Shown: positions 38,933 through 51,425, numbered from the stretch's first letter. The stretch: 64,000 nucleotides of DNA from Zhengitettix transpicula (GCA_037074705.1 CM073591.1:63909397-63973396); one strand, 5' to 3'. A program made the numbers and translations. Notes: a model not told the origin generated them from the letters alone.

Positions 38933-39186
38933 GATAATAGCCAAATACAGACAAAAGAAGTGATGATATAAATACCACAAGTTTCTGGAAACCTTGTTCC
39001 TTTCTTCAGGTGCTAAAAAAATCACACGAGCCGTGAGCGACTGTTGACGTACTCAAAAGTAAAGCAAAACGAAACGTCAATGGGAAAGAACAAGGTTTCT
39101 AGAAATGTTGTTTAGTATTTATATCATCACTTCTTTTGTCTGTATTTGGCTATTTTATCTTATTATTAATTTTCAAAACAGACGTA
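38933..39186. mobile_element. Hairpin MITE, copy 1
   Basis: Long inverted arms: ATAGCCAAATACAGACAAAA continuing AGAAGTGATGATATAAATAC on the left, and its near-perfect reverse complement at 39115-39155 on the right. A second copy lies at 60601-60825. The terminal TACGTCTG seen in that copy is present here only at the right end (39179-39186), so the left end is truncated next to LTR-like copy 4. It has no coding capacity. Confidence 0.7.
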
Positions 39187-40039
39187 CTATATTTTCGTTT
39201 CTATATATATTTCAACCCATTTGTTCAGGGTAAAGGGTTCCGTAACGGGTTATGTTCCCGTAATCGTCTGGGATATGGCAAGGTTCCTTGCTTCTCCGGA
39301 ATAAAATTTCGGGATATTCGTCCTCAGCGTGACTGAATTTTTTTTTCACTGTAAAAACTGGTCGCTCAGCATTGGGAACAATATCCTCCTATTTACTTGG
39401 CGGCGATTAATGTAAATAGCACTCAATTTAAGACGATTGATGGTCACGACGACGGCGTTTCTACATTTGAAACGTATCAGCCGAAAATTTACGTGGAAAT
39501 TGCAAGTTGAATGACGGAAAGAAAATTTATGTCATATCTTACGTAGGAATAAATAAAAAAAAGGATTTTAGCTATAATGACAAATGAAAAAACCCACAAA
39601 AATATTATCTTCGCAGGGGTAATAAAATTGAGCCGGGTTACTTGAAACTCATGTTCACTAAAGTTAATGATAAAAATAATAAGTGTAAAACGAATCATTT
39701 TTGTCAATTACACACATCATTTTATAAAATGAATTTCTGTAGTCGGGGAGAGTTGTTCTCCATTTTGTAGCGAAGATCTTAAAAAACTATAATTATGGGG
39801 TTGCATAACTTTTTTACTGGAAAAATAAAATTTGACAAAAATGTGATAAAATCTTGCTTGCACATATAATAATTACAGAACTGGCAGCCAGGTCTCCCTT
39901 AGCCACATAGATGACCTCAAACCCATAGCAGAGATTCGAATCTCACAATCAGGTTGCCTCATGCCAATGCAAAGTTTTTCACGCTTAAAAACAGTTTACA
40001 GAACAGTACAATTGATTAAAAACTTCTGTCAGATCAACC
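39187..40039. other. Unassigned DNA
   Basis: No gene found. A B-box-like AGATTCGAATCTC at 39932-39944 lies between the potential pairing arms GGCAGCC (39884-39890) and GGTTGCC (39952-39958), but the whole does not fold as a tRNA. Confidence 0.35.
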
Positions 40040-40520
40040 GATGACGGCGGTTATTATTTTGCTACATTTCCAGACGGGAAGTATCGTCGCCTTCAATCGC
40101 ACCGTTTCAACACTCCGTATTTCGCCAAATTGTACAACGCGACGTGCTACTTATCCGCCATCCTCCGAGACAACGCGTTGCTGTCCCCCGGGGCGCAAAG
40201 TCGCGCGAGTATTTATATCAAGGTTGGCTCAGCCGCGTGCCTTCGCATTGCCTGTCTTGCAATTCCGCCTATTTACTCCGACCAACTTCAGTTCCGCGCA
40301 CAAACGGACCCGATTTTCCAACTGCCACTTAACCCCGTTCTACAAAACCTACGTCGCTGAGACCTTCGACGACAATAATTAACGCGCACCTCCTAGGTCG
40401 TCGCTCGAGCAAGAACCGTGGTACGTTATTGCTGCGAGGGATGAAATTCGATAAGGGAACAAGTTTATATCAATTTCCGGCGTCGGGTATAAAAGCAACA
40501 TTTGTCCGGAGGTAGGGGAA
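40040..40520 (+). promoter_or_regulatory. CpG-rich block with TATA box, candidate promoter
   Basis: About 480 bases rich in CpG in an otherwise AT-rich, CpG-poor background, open in several plus frames (113 codons at 40041-40382) because it is GC-rich. TATAAAAG lies at 40488-40495 in the context CGTCGGGTATAAAAGC. That combination suggests a promoter or first exon firing rightward. I recognise no protein in the open frames and see no downstream exon. Alternatively it may be part of an unrecognised repeat. Confidence 0.3.
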
Positions 40521-41671
40521 CCCTAAACAAACAACCGGAAACATCCTAAAAAGGTATAATATGACGTCATTATTTAGCTCGTAAAAAATTAAAATGATTA
40601 TATTTCACAGCCAGGCGCTTTACGAGCACTCAAATAGTAGCAGTAGTACGAGTGTATTACTGAAGAATTATAATAGAAAACATGGACTTTGCTTCATTTC
40701 GTTTTTTTTTGTACAACCATGCGTATTCAACTAAGATTATAAGCCTAGTTTGTATACATCGGTAATGAAGAGTTCCCGAAGAACGCGTTGGACGCACTCT
40801 GGAATTAGTCGAAAAGACAAAAATATTTTTGTTGTATCTAATAAGTACTCTCAACAGAGCCAACGATTTCAGATCGTGTATCAAACACTCCTTATAGGAC
40901 ATCTGCTCTAAATATAATAATGTATTCCAATCTCTATCAAAGTAGTGCTCTCAAGCCACTTGTCTCGAATCCTACAATTGCTGGAAACGTATATTTTTCA
41001 ATAATGTCCTTTGTCAACTTACACAATCATTAATTCAACGTAGGGAATAATAATAAATTACATGTAGCCACGTCGCAGAGGTTGGGACTCGGATGAACCA
41101 TGTCAATGCAATGTTTACCAAATAAAGTCCGAATCAAATGCACAGATAGGATGTTCAAGGGATCGTCCATATTTTTGTGAATAGATAACGCAGAGATTGA
41201 TGTACTATCGATTCTCAAGCCGTTCAGTAATTTGGATAACACCGACAACACTTCCTAACTCATAGTCTAACTGCAAAGTCTAACTGCAAAGCGACTGCCT
41301 ACATGCGACATAGAAAAATTAAGACATACATACAAATGTCAAATCCAGTTGCTGCATTTTTTAATTAATTTGTTTGAATTTAAAAAAGCAAAATAAATTG
41401 AATTAATTTTTCCGACTTAGCTCACAAATTAGTAATGATGATATCAATAATAATTTTAAGTGGACTGAGATTATTTTAACTTAGAAAAAAGATTAAGGGA
41501 CATACATCACAAGTTAACATAATGCGCTTACGATCCCCGTTCCCTGAAACGGATCCCTTTCCAGAATTTGTATCAGAGAAAGATTTTAATCTTGCGAGCC
41601 GAATCCCACAAATCCGTGACATGGTCATAGTATCAAACTCCTCCACTGTCTTCTGCAACGTTTTTATAATA
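40521..41671. other. Unassigned DNA
   Basis: No recognisable gene. A 13-base direct duplication (GTCTAACTGCAAA) lies at about 41264-41289. Confidence 0.4.
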
Positions 41672-42850
41672 CAAGGGTCGTTCAATAAATAATGCCTCCT
41701 TTTTTCTCTCTCCTTAATTAAGTTATTTATGAGAAAATTTGGAATTTGGCGCGATTTCTCAAACATTCTTTTCCAATCCATTGCAGTAACAACTTCCTAA
41801 TTCAATAGGTAGCAGCACTGTGCCCTCTTGCAAAATGACTGACATTGATGTACGTACAGCGTTCTGTGAATGAATTCCAAAATGCGAAAGGTGAAACGCT
41901 TATTCGCATCATGAAAGGCTGAAAAATGTGTATGTTGATTCAACATTTGATGTCAGCCTTTTTCGTCGATGAATTCGTCTCTGTAACGAAGCTGAAGGGC
42001 AAACACTGCTATCTGATGAAAAGCGAAGCGACATGCCAGTTACTGCAGTGACTCCACGCAAAATTCAGCGAGTCGATGAGCTCATTCGAGAGAACCGCCG
42101 GGTAACCAGTATTGAATTGTCTCACTCTGTCCATCAGTTAAGGCAGTGTGATAACGATTATTCAACAACTGGGATACCCAAAAGTTTGTGCACGGTGAGT
42201 ACCAAAAATCGTAACTGACCAGAATAGAGAGACAAGAAAAACAATAGCGTATGAACTCTTGAGGCGGTTCAATTTGGAGGGAGAGGTGTTTTTGTGAAAG
42301 ATTGTGACTGTAAATGAGACTTGCGTTCATTTCTTTGAACCTTAATCAGAGGCAGTCAATAGAATAGCATCACACAAACACCCCGAAGAAGATAAATTCA
42401 AAACTGAGCGATAGAACGGTAAAGTTATTATGACAATATTCTGGAATGCAGAGGGTGTGATTCTGGTTTACTTTTTGGAGCAGGAATGCTCAATAAATTC
42501 TGTCTAATACATCAGCACCCTCAAAAAACATAAAGCACGTCTTCGGCGAGTTCGGCCAACAAAAGCAATGGGGGATGTTTTTCTTTTGCATGACAACGAA
42601 AGACCACACACCAGTTGACACACAACTGAAGATATTGTGAAAATTGGTTCGGAAGTCACGCCTTATCCGCCAAAACAACCCTGACCTAGCACCATTAGCC
42701 TCCCATCTGTTTGGGTCACTAAAGGAACCTCATCATGGGATTATATTTGAAATTGAGGAGGCCATGACAACGTCCGTGCGTCGATGGCTTAGGAAGCAAG
42801 ACCACGCTTTTACCGCATTTTGTTAAAAGGTGGACAAAAGTGTGGAAAAT
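41672..42850 (+). mobile_element. Mariner transposon remnant, near full length
   Basis: A mariner-type left end starts right after a TA: CAAGGGTCGTTCAATAAATA at 41672. Downstream, broken plus frames give the transposase in order: RIRLCNEAEGQTLLSDEKRS near 41965-42030, PVTAVTPRKIQRVDELIREN, GYPKVCAR, VNETCVHFFEP (the GDETWVHHFEP catalytic region), LHDNERPHTS near 42590 (second catalytic Asp), and RRWLRKQDHAF near the C-terminus. Many stops and frameshifts make it inactive. The matching right terminal repeat is not visible. This is a transposase type 1 (PF01359-like) element. Confidence 0.8.
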
Positions 42851-43320
42851 GGAGACTATATTGCTGTTTAAATTGCATTCACCCTCGTTCATACACGTGG
42901 CGTTTCTCTTAAAGATCCTAAACTCAATTATACTACATTATAGGACAATACTGAATTTTAAAATTAATTTTTTAATTAGGTAATCGGCTTTTTTATGAAA
43001 TTCTCATTCCGTACACTTTTATATACATTTATTTTCTCACTCTAATTTCGAATTCTTTACATCTAAGATACTAACATTGTATTTGAGATCGTAATTTTAA
43101 TCCTCATTTATTTTCTCAAAAAATATTCAATGTAAGAATTAAGAAAAATTATAATAAAAGATAACACAATTTAAAATTAATCACTTAACGACGTAGCTGC
43201 TTTTACTAACAGATCTGAAATAAAACCACTTTAGTTGCCAAAGCATTAATTGAACCAGTGCACATTTGAAGACTTTAAAATAAAAAATTATTAGACACTC
43301 AACTATACAGTTAACTTAAC

Positions 43321-43322
<2 letters not shown>
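42851..43322. other. AT-rich DNA, nothing recognised
   Basis: No frame or repeat; leads into the TA microsatellite. Confidence 0.4.

Positions 43323-43380
<58 letters not shown>
43323..43380. repeat. (TA)n microsatellite, 58 bases
   Basis: The longest uninterrupted TA run in the window, about 29 units. Confidence 0.95.
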
Positions 43381-43383
<3 letters not shown>

Positions 43384-44098
43384 AGGAACAGAATTCATTT
43401 TCGTGTTTATACTGGCCGCTCCTGCTTCAACTCGCTTTGCACCTTAAAGACAATTGTAATAAAATGGCATATTTGCCACATTTTTAAATCATGATCAATC
43501 ACGATGATACTCGCGGGTTCCCCAAAAAAGGCGTTGCCCTCACTTTTCAGACTTTCCCCGATATATTATATTGACTGCAGTTTTACTTTAGAGAAGTAAT
43601 GGTCGGTTCACATTTCGTCTAGCTGTAAAACTACGCCCCAATTCTTCAGATTACGCTGCAATTTTTCCAAACACGATTTTCAAACGACGACGTTCCTCAA
43701 GTCTGTTTGCGCCCATCGTGCACTTTTTATATGTAGAAATGAATACGCGATATTATAAAACCGTTCATAGGAGATCATCTTATCATATATCACATCACAC
43801 TGAAATTTATAGAATAATTCCACAAAAAAAACCTATATCAGTCTGCGGTCTGGAGATGAAAATTCGGCATCAGTCCTCGTACAGAAATTCCTTCGGCAGT
43901 TTTTTCAAAGGGCGCCGCCCACGTTTTAATATAAATATGTTTCCTGCAATATGCGTCTATTTCAATTTCTATCAATATTTTTAAGAACCTGTCAGTTATA
44001 ACGAAGAATGTGAAAGATCTTAAATAAATCGAAACGTTCAAAGAAGCTTTAATAAAAATGTTTTGCGTCTTTGGGTCGAATGCGTTCGTAGTCACACA
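43381..44098. mobile_element. Possible LTR-like unit (weak)
   Basis: Starts TGTAGGAACAG directly after the TA run and could end GTCACACA at 44098, with ATAT on both sides. It resembles the start TGTAGAGAATGC at 63604. ATAT is common in this DNA, so the right boundary may be chance. The interior is CpG-richer than its surroundings and encodes nothing I recognise. Confidence 0.22.
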
Positions 44099-45909
44099 AT
44101 ATATAATGCATATTAATGTTCGACAGAGACTTTTTAACATCCGGAAATTTATCGACATTTGCAGCGAGCGGCAGGGAGTTGCCGCAATACTCGTACTTGA
44201 GCAGCAGGACCCACTTTCGCCGCTCCATTGCAGATAAAGCACGCCTCTCAGGGCTAGCTACGGAGCAAAGTAATATACATACAAACTCTTTACACTAAAA
44301 ATACCTATTTACAGACCATACAAATGAAACAGATAACGGAGTTAATTGAGGATAGTTGTGAAAAACTAGCTACAGAGTGGGAGACTGAGAAATCTAAACT
44401 AAAACAATAGTTCAATTAATGCAGAAAGGAAAAGCGGTGAAGTGAAAGTTGATTCTCGGCCGCAAAAGCTCGAGTTGAAAACTATTGTTCTTACGGTCAA
44501 TTTACACCTGTAAATAAATATGTTATAAACGAAACTTGAGTTATTAATTTTAAATTATTCATAAATGAGAAGAACTAATGGAAGGAAAGAGTAAAACTCT
44601 AGTTTCGTCTTCTGGGTAATGTATATCAATTCAGACTGAACCAAGAAGTATCCCTGAAAGTTACGACCCGTTTATTATCAATTGATATACTCTGCACCTC
44701 TTAATACGTTTCGGTACTAAAATTTTTCGTTTGGTAACAACTGTTACCTGTTCACTCTACTCATCGAAAAATACCACTGGTAGCATAAAATAAAGCATAT
44801 GGCAAATATACCTTCTTATTGATATCATGCAACAACGACCTCTCTAAATATTTCAATTTTAAAAAAGTAACAGGAAAATTTCTCTCATTACTTTGAATTA
44901 TAACCAATAAACTGTAAACACAACTCAGGCTGCTTCCCACAATTAGCCCAAATTGAATACATTCCAGAAACTTAATATAAGTTTATGAAAATTGTCCACA
45001 TCATATAACATATTTGTAAATTCAGAATGGAGCCAACAAAAGATAGGTGTATTATTAGTAATAGGTCAAACTCTACATATGATTTGTAAAGTAATAATAC
45101 CATTATACTTAGTATTTATTACACCATACTAACTCAAATCCAATTATTTGCTTGTTTCCTATTATTTACAGAATGTTTGGTTTAATATGGTTCTAATTCT
45201 TTCAATTAATTGATCGAATAGGAGAATAATGAAAAACAATTCCGTTACAATAGAAGTTTCCAATCGATTGGCAGTGGCTTGCATTATTTAAGTTGTTTTT
45301 GTTGCATGTATTAACCTGTGCAAACCTGAATTGGTTTTGAATATTAAACTATTTATCACAAATTCCATTAATGAATGTAAGAGTAAGAACGTCCTCTACG
45401 TGTCTTCAAAAACTAGACACAGAGTAGCACATTTTTAAATAATAAAAATGTTCTCTTTCCCTGAAAAATTACTCAGTATAAATTATACCATGTCGATAAA
45501 GAATGAAAGTATAAAAAATAATTAAATTTTTTAATGTTATGTTATTCTAAGTGGATAGGTAGCTGAGCTGAAACAGTTAGCAAGTGCATTTCAGAATTAC
45601 TATTCACACCTAATACAAAGTATTTTAACTTCACCCTTTTCTATCATTTTACACCTAAATTTATAGATGTCACTGCCAAACTCTTATTCGAAATTTAATA
45701 ATATGTGTTTTTTCAGAATTGATTGATAATCCATCAGCTGAAAACCATTACAGTAAATGGTTGATCAAAGCCTTTTCTACTTCTCAAGGCAACTATTTAA
45801 ACAGTCAAGCCAATTATGCAATATATATAAAAATGTGTATGCACAAATATACTCTCAAAACACATGGTGGAACAATGCCAACCAAACTTGGTCCACATAT
45901 GACTAACAA
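44099..45909. other. Unassigned DNA
   Basis: A GC-rich patch at 44150-44270 contains a minus-strand ATG followed by 33 open codons (MERRKWVLLLKYEYCG...), with no clear splice donor. The rest is AT-rich with short frames. Confidence 0.35.
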
Positions 45910-46045
45910 TATATGACAAAAAACGTGAGGGTAAGGCCATTCGCTTCACTTGAGAAAAATGGCAGAGTACGCCATCGAAACGTCGTGGAATAAACTACTT
46001 TAACCCGGGTGAAAACCCAAGAATTTTTTATCCTAAATATTTTTA
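45910..46045 (+). repeat. Retroelement-tail-like sequence with hairpin
   Basis: ATGGC and GCCAT form a 5-bp hairpin (45959-45975), directly followed by CGAAACGTCG, then GGAATAAACTACTTTAACCC and GGGTGAAAACCC. GAAACGTC-type tails after a short hairpin are common at the 3' ends of Penelope-like and related retroelements. The CTGATGA box of a hammerhead ribozyme is not present. A 65-codon plus frame just upstream (45719-45916) is unrecognised. Confidence 0.3.
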
Positions 46046-47689
46046 ATTAAGATATATATACAATTACCGCGGGATATTTATTCAACGTTAGTAGTTATGA
46101 GACACCAGTTCTCAATATAATACATATTTCAAAACAATAAACTTTTAAGTATAATTCAGAAGATAACGACTTGATCGGCGAAACAGACTGAGTATTCACT
46201 ATTCACAAATTGTGGGAGAAACCGATTAAAATCTGTATTTGCCGAAAATTGCAAACTCAAATATTGCTGTAAAGCCTAGTTTCCTTCGTTCAACGTTCAA
46301 TTTCAAATAGTAAAATATGAAAAAATCATCTAATATGACAACAACGGTGATACATTCAAATTTACGTCGCATTGAATTGCAATTGAAAACACAGTAGATG
46401 TCGAAAACAAAATGAAACGTAGATATACGCGTGGTATTGAAAATAAAATATTCTGTACAAAATATCAATTCATCGCAAATAAATGAACACCACAAAATAT
46501 CTTGCCTTCAGGTCGATAGCAAGCTTGCGCAAAAGGAATGGTAAATTTATGAACTAGTCATAACTCAATTCTAAAACCTTTAAGAAACCTGTGTTAAATG
46601 AGATAAATAAATGTAGATGAGATACACGGTAAAACTACACAAACTCTTATTAAAGGCATGCTTTAGGTTGAACTTGCAAAAGCTTTTGAGGAAAGTGCAA
46701 GTCAATTTCAACGGACTGTTACACATGCAACCCAGAGAGAGCAATTAGAATAACGCTAAGAATATACAAACTATATTATTTCTATACGAAAAATATTAAT
46801 TTCCACTTTAGGAAGACAGTATAATAGACTTCATTCTAATTTGTTGTTAATGGATGCAGTAGATATGTTTTACACACAATATTTGAATCGTCTGTTGAAA
46901 ATTTCAAAGATTATTTATTATTTCAGGAAGCTTTCCATAGAATTTCCTGTTATTAATAAGTAGAATAATTAATTGTAAGTAAAATATTGTGGTCTAGTAC
47001 TGAAATTTCTTAATCACAGGAAATAAGTAAAAGAAAATTTAGTTTACAATTACAGAAATTACAAAAAAATTAAATCAAAAACACCTCTAGTTACACTTAC
47101 GATTAATGTAATACTTCATGTTTCCGTGGAATATAAATAAAAACGCGACATTTTATCCACCATCAAGTGTAATTTAATTTACGAGCATATGAATAAGTTT
47201 TCTTAAGCGTAATCTGTACCTTGTATGACAATGGAGTTCTCAGGCCCACAGAAATAAAACAAAATTCACTATGATGTAAACGCACTCATTAATGATAAGC
47301 ATTTGCAGTTTACTCCGATTTCTACTTAAGTTCATACAACCATTCGGTTTAAGAGAGCTTAGAAACTTCCACAAAATGGAAAACAACAACACACACTGTG
47401 CACTTCACACTTTTCAAATGCTACTGAGTTAAATTTCAAACACTTTCCTCAACACCATAAAGATAATCACAACACCCCTTTATCCAAAGATGTCAATAAC
47501 AGAAACACAACTTCCTCCGGCACTCGATTACTCGACAGATGAATGAATGAATCGATAGAAATTTTAATTGGAATTAGGTCACAATATTACAAATGCTAAT
47601 TCAGTAATAAACCAACAGTAACAAAACTATCACAACAAAGATTATTAATTACATTAATTACGAGACGTATTAAGCCTATCAAAAGACGC
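46046..47689. other. AT-rich DNA, nothing recognised
   Basis: No supported gene. The minus frame at 46226-46495 is hydrophobic by composition and matches nothing. Confidence 0.4.
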
Positions 47690-47860
47690 CATAACTTCAT
47701 TAAAATGATCCTACGTAAATTGGACAAAAATGAACACGTATATGCAATCTTTCTTGACTCATCAAAAGACTTTCACACAATCAACCATGCACTTCTAATT
47801 GTGCAATTAGAATATGAAATTATGGGACTGCATTAAATCTTATGAAATCATATCTAGTCA
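47690..47860 (+). mobile_element. LINE reverse transcriptase fragment (palm)
   Basis: The plus strand from about 47708 reads LRKLDKNEHVYAIFLDSSKD followed by FHTINHALLIVQLE, ending at a stop after about 47 codons. This is the reverse transcriptase block A region of non-LTR retrotransposons (usually FLDLSKAFDT(I/V)NH.LL..KL), with the first catalytic Asp kept. It lies upstream of the endonuclease fragment at 48.6 kb, so it is a separate insertion or a rearranged piece. Confidence 0.7.
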
Positions 47861-48566
47861 TTGGATTACAGTATATAGAAATTACCAAAGCAGAACTATA
47901 AAATCGAAACCAGTAATTTTAAGGCAGTTATTAATTATATCAAATGTTGCTCCTAATAATTTTAATTGAAAAATAGCTATTAGCTAATGTGTCTTATCTT
48001 CAGGATAACAAAATACACATTTTATTCTTTAAAATAAGTCAGCAATTTTTCTGTCAATTCCATAATTGTCCCGCTATTTCTGACATCACTGCTAATCTCA
48101 TTTTATAATATAAGTTTGATAATTGTGAATACCACTACGTTTGATTTTTAGATCTGACACAGATGTTGGTAGCATTCTATTTTCTGTAAATTCTACTGAT
48201 TTAGATTTCATACATTTCAAAGTAATAATAATGGTAAGAAACAATGGGAAAGTACTGCTACAAAAGGATACTACAAATATTGACACATGTGGTGCGGCAA
48301 TTATTATAGGGTAATAATTTAAAAAATAATAGTAAAACAGAACCTACCAATTAGAAGTATTTTTTACCTTAATAATCTTCCATGACATAAAAATCTTAAA
48401 AATAATCAGTTTGATAGTAAATTAAATATTTAATTATGAAAAAAACAATTTATGTGCTATCAGAATTATAATATCACTAATAGTTTTAATAATGTACAGG
48501 ACGAGGAGAATAGCTAGATATACTGCTAAAATGGAGATATAACAATTACTCAATAATGGGGCTTAA

Positions 48567-50050
48567 ATGGGAAAGAGGTATGAGGAAAACAAAGATAGCA
48601 GTTTAATTCTGATAAATGTGAATGGTATACTTAACAAACTAGATGAACTAATATATATGTTGAGGGATAAAGAACTCAGTATCGTGTGTTCGACTGAAAG
48701 TCATGTTTTAAGTGATGATTTGGACTCATTTTTGGTGATAGAAGGGTACCAAATGTAGAAATGTGACTCAGACTCTAAGCACACTGTAGGTGTATTGATT
48801 TATGTGCATTCTTCCTTGTACAGGAACCTAATTAGTTGTGTGTTGTAGTATAAATAATTTGGGATGTTGGCTATCAAAACTGGCCGTGGAAAGATGAATA
48901 GAATTGTGGGTGTATATACAGATCACCAAGTGGGAGAAAAGTTACATGCAAGTGATAGCACAGATAGAAGAATTAAGCAGACAAGCTAAAGGGGACAACC
49001 TAATGATCACCAGAGATTTTAACATGGACAGGTTCATTTTAGAAAAATATTATTATACAAGAACATTACATAAAGTGACTATGTCATTGGGTTTGCAATA
49101 ATAAGTAAAGGAAGAAACAAGAGTGTCAAATAAGTCGAAGACATTATTAGACATGGATAAGCCGAGGATGTCAGATCACAACATTGTGATGGTTGTTGGG
49201 GATGAGTCAAGAGCAACAATGACTCTGAGAGGTAAAATAGATACTGTTATTCTTTAAAGAGAATTAGGAACTAAAATAATAGGGATGTAGGGTGAATATG
49301 ATAATTTTGTGCAGTGGTTGAGTGTAGCACTTAAGAAGGGTGATGGTCCAGAAAGACAGATTAGTGTGAATAGGACTTGTCCATGGTTTAATAAAAAAAG
49401 TTAAAGAGGCTAGAAATGTAAAAGATTCAATATATCTAAAGTTTAGATTAATGGAAGCATTAAAAGAAAGGGAAAGTGATGAGGTACATAGAGTATGGGA
49501 AGAATACAAGAAGCATAGAAATCATTTCTTAGTTATATTTAGAAATGATATTATGTAGATAGTATAGATAACTGTTCAGGTCACCCAGCAACAATGTGGA
49601 AAACATTGAAATTATTATTGAAAGTAAAAAGCATAGGTGAATCGAGTAAAATTTTTGGAAATTGGCTTCATGCAATCAACCTTGGAATTAATGTAAATAA
49701 AACTGCTTGTATGAATTTCAGTATTGTACAGAATCCAATAAATGAGATAGAAATCAAGCTGAATGATAGCCTAATAAAATGTGTTGAAGATGCAAAGTTT
49801 CTGGGTCTGTATATTCAATCCAATCTAAAGTGAAATATCCAAATAAAAAATCTTTCGCCTTAGAAACCTCCACACGAGGAGAAGCGAATCCACAGTTACG
49901 AATGCATATTATGCTTGTTTTCACTCAATTTTAAACAATATGAAGCCAAATAAATCTTGTAAGCCATACTTCATCAAAATGGGTATATTATTATTCTTTA
50001 CACAATGTCTGAATTGTAGAGTGTCAGCTTTTTCTAAAATCTTTGTTAAT
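48567..50050 (+). mobile_element. LINE remnant: endonuclease, linker and RT thumb
   Basis: In order on the plus strand: LILINVNGILNKLDEL and the catalytic-Glu region (STESHV) of the APE-type endonuclease; HTVGVLIYVHSSL; NLMITRDFNMD near 49000 (normally GDFN, so the Gly is lost); MSDHNIV near 49170 (the SDH motif). Linker sequence PWFNKK...EEYKKHRN follows near 49380-49520. Then the RT thumb: INLGINVNKTACMNF and VEDAKFLGLYIQSNLK (49594-49833), and NAYYACFHSILNNMKP. The reverse transcriptase palm is deleted. Several stops and frameshifts are present. The order fits a CR1/Jockey-type ORF2. Confidence 0.8.
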
Positions 50051-50744
50051 GTTGGTAATATATTCATGGGCCCATATTTATCATTTACTACTTTTTTGTA
50101 GGAGTCATAGTTGATATTTTCAACATGGAAGGAAATACACCTGATTCTAAAGAAATTATAATTAAATATAAGTACTCAAAACTTTCTTTTAAAATTTTTA
50201 TAGTTATGTCATCAGTTTGAAAGTGAGAAGATAATAGATTTTAACTTATCATAATTTAGTCATTTAAATTCACTTAACTTATTACTAACTATCTTAATAA
50301 TTTTGAGATCATTTATGCTATCACTATTTGTACTGTTAATTATTTTCTGTATACACTACATAATCTAAAAACAAGAGCAACTGCTCAGTACCACATCTCC
50401 AGTCAAAATGCCATCCAGGCACCCACTACTAGCAACCTGTGTGTCCATCTGTGTCCCTATTGGTCTTTTTCATTTGTTTTCAACCAAACACAGGTCCTAG
50501 ACAATCTTATGTCATAAATTTCATCAGCTAGAAGTTCCTCTGCACCTGCTGTTTTCGGCCCAGAACCCCCCTCCTTGCTTTTAAGTACTGGAGGTACAGT
50601 TATAATCCACAGCTGGACTGGCTCCAAATGGTATTTACACTGATGTTGGAATAATCAGCAAAACATGGTTGCTCACACCATTAAACAAACTGACTAAAAT
50701 ATCAGCATAAATCAATGAAAGAGATGCCTACCCTCAGTAACACA
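50051..50744. other. Unassigned DNA
   Basis: No recognisable feature between two LINE fragments. A GC-richer patch lies at 50370-50600. Confidence 0.35.
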
Positions 50745-51095
50745 CTATATACTGTCCACCTGAATCTCAAAATATTCACGTTTTTCAATTATGATAGCTC
50801 TTACAACTAAATTTCTCTTTATTTTATAATCTGACCAATCACCTTTACATGCTGTAAGTTTAAACTTTTTAAATGCCTTGCCTCGTTTTCTGATTTCAAT
50901 ATTAAAGCATTTTAAAAGTACCTCAAACACAGGTGCATATTCATTTAAAGTAGTTAACACTTCATTTTGGAAGTATTGATACTTGTTGTCAATTCCCTTT
51001 ATTTTATAGCTATAATTTGAAAAAATTGACTGTATCAACTGAAAATGTGAATCTACATCAGATACTTTTCTACGACAAACAATAACATAAATCAA
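50745..51095 (-). mobile_element. LINE fragment (endonuclease-RT linker)
   Basis: A 116-codon minus frame contains FQNEVLTTLNEYAPVFEV, then RKRGKAFKKFKLTACKGDWS, then DYKIKRNLVVRAIIIEKREY. This is the linker of LINE ORF2 proteins, where L...AP, a basic stretch, DW..YK..RN and an AK..YF motif precede the reverse transcriptase. It is unusually intact for this window, with no internal stop. It is opposite in orientation to the 48.6-50.0 kb copy. Confidence 0.65.
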
Positions 51096-51189
51096 AAATT
51101 TATATTCCTGGAATTTTAATATCTATTAATGAACGATTTCCCACTAGGGCAGCTTTAAATTCAAAGTTAGAATAAATTATGTTAATTTT

Positions 51190-51425
51190 TTTAAAAAAAA
51201 CTATTTTTATTATTTGTAACACGTACAAACAAATTGTCTGATCTTGTGTGCAACATTTCACTCATTAATCTTGACTAGTATTTGTTTTCTGTACCTAAAA
51301 TTTTAGCAACTAAATAATTTTGAACATTGAATTTCAGAGTATTTATATGTTCATTAGTTCAAGTTTTTAATGAGCATTTCATTTGACCAATATAACACAC
51401 ATTCCAATATATATTATTTGGTAGA
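51190..51425 (-). mobile_element. Penelope-like GIY-YIG endonuclease fragment
   Basis: On the minus strand one frame with two stops reads CYIGQMKCSLKT, then TNEHINTLKFN, then VAKILGTENKY and SRLMSEMLHTRS. This matches the C-terminal GIY-YIG domain of Penelope-like retroelements (YIGQT.RSL.TR..EH, followed by a late .R...E...I motif). About 20-30 residues in the middle appear deleted. Confidence 0.65.

Noticed and set aside
39884..39958. tRNA-like region with GGCAGCC/GGTTGCC arms and a B box
   Set aside because: The T arm lacks the G-C closing pair and spacing to the acceptor arm is wrong; no anticodon arm forms.
44130..44242. Minus-strand ATG followed by 33 open codons (MERRKWVLLLKYEYCG)
   Set aside because: It loosely resembles the start of some mariner transposases but no second motif follows, and no donor site is evident.
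49264..49509. 81-codon minus frame
   Set aside because: Antisense of the LINE linker that is readable on the plus strand.
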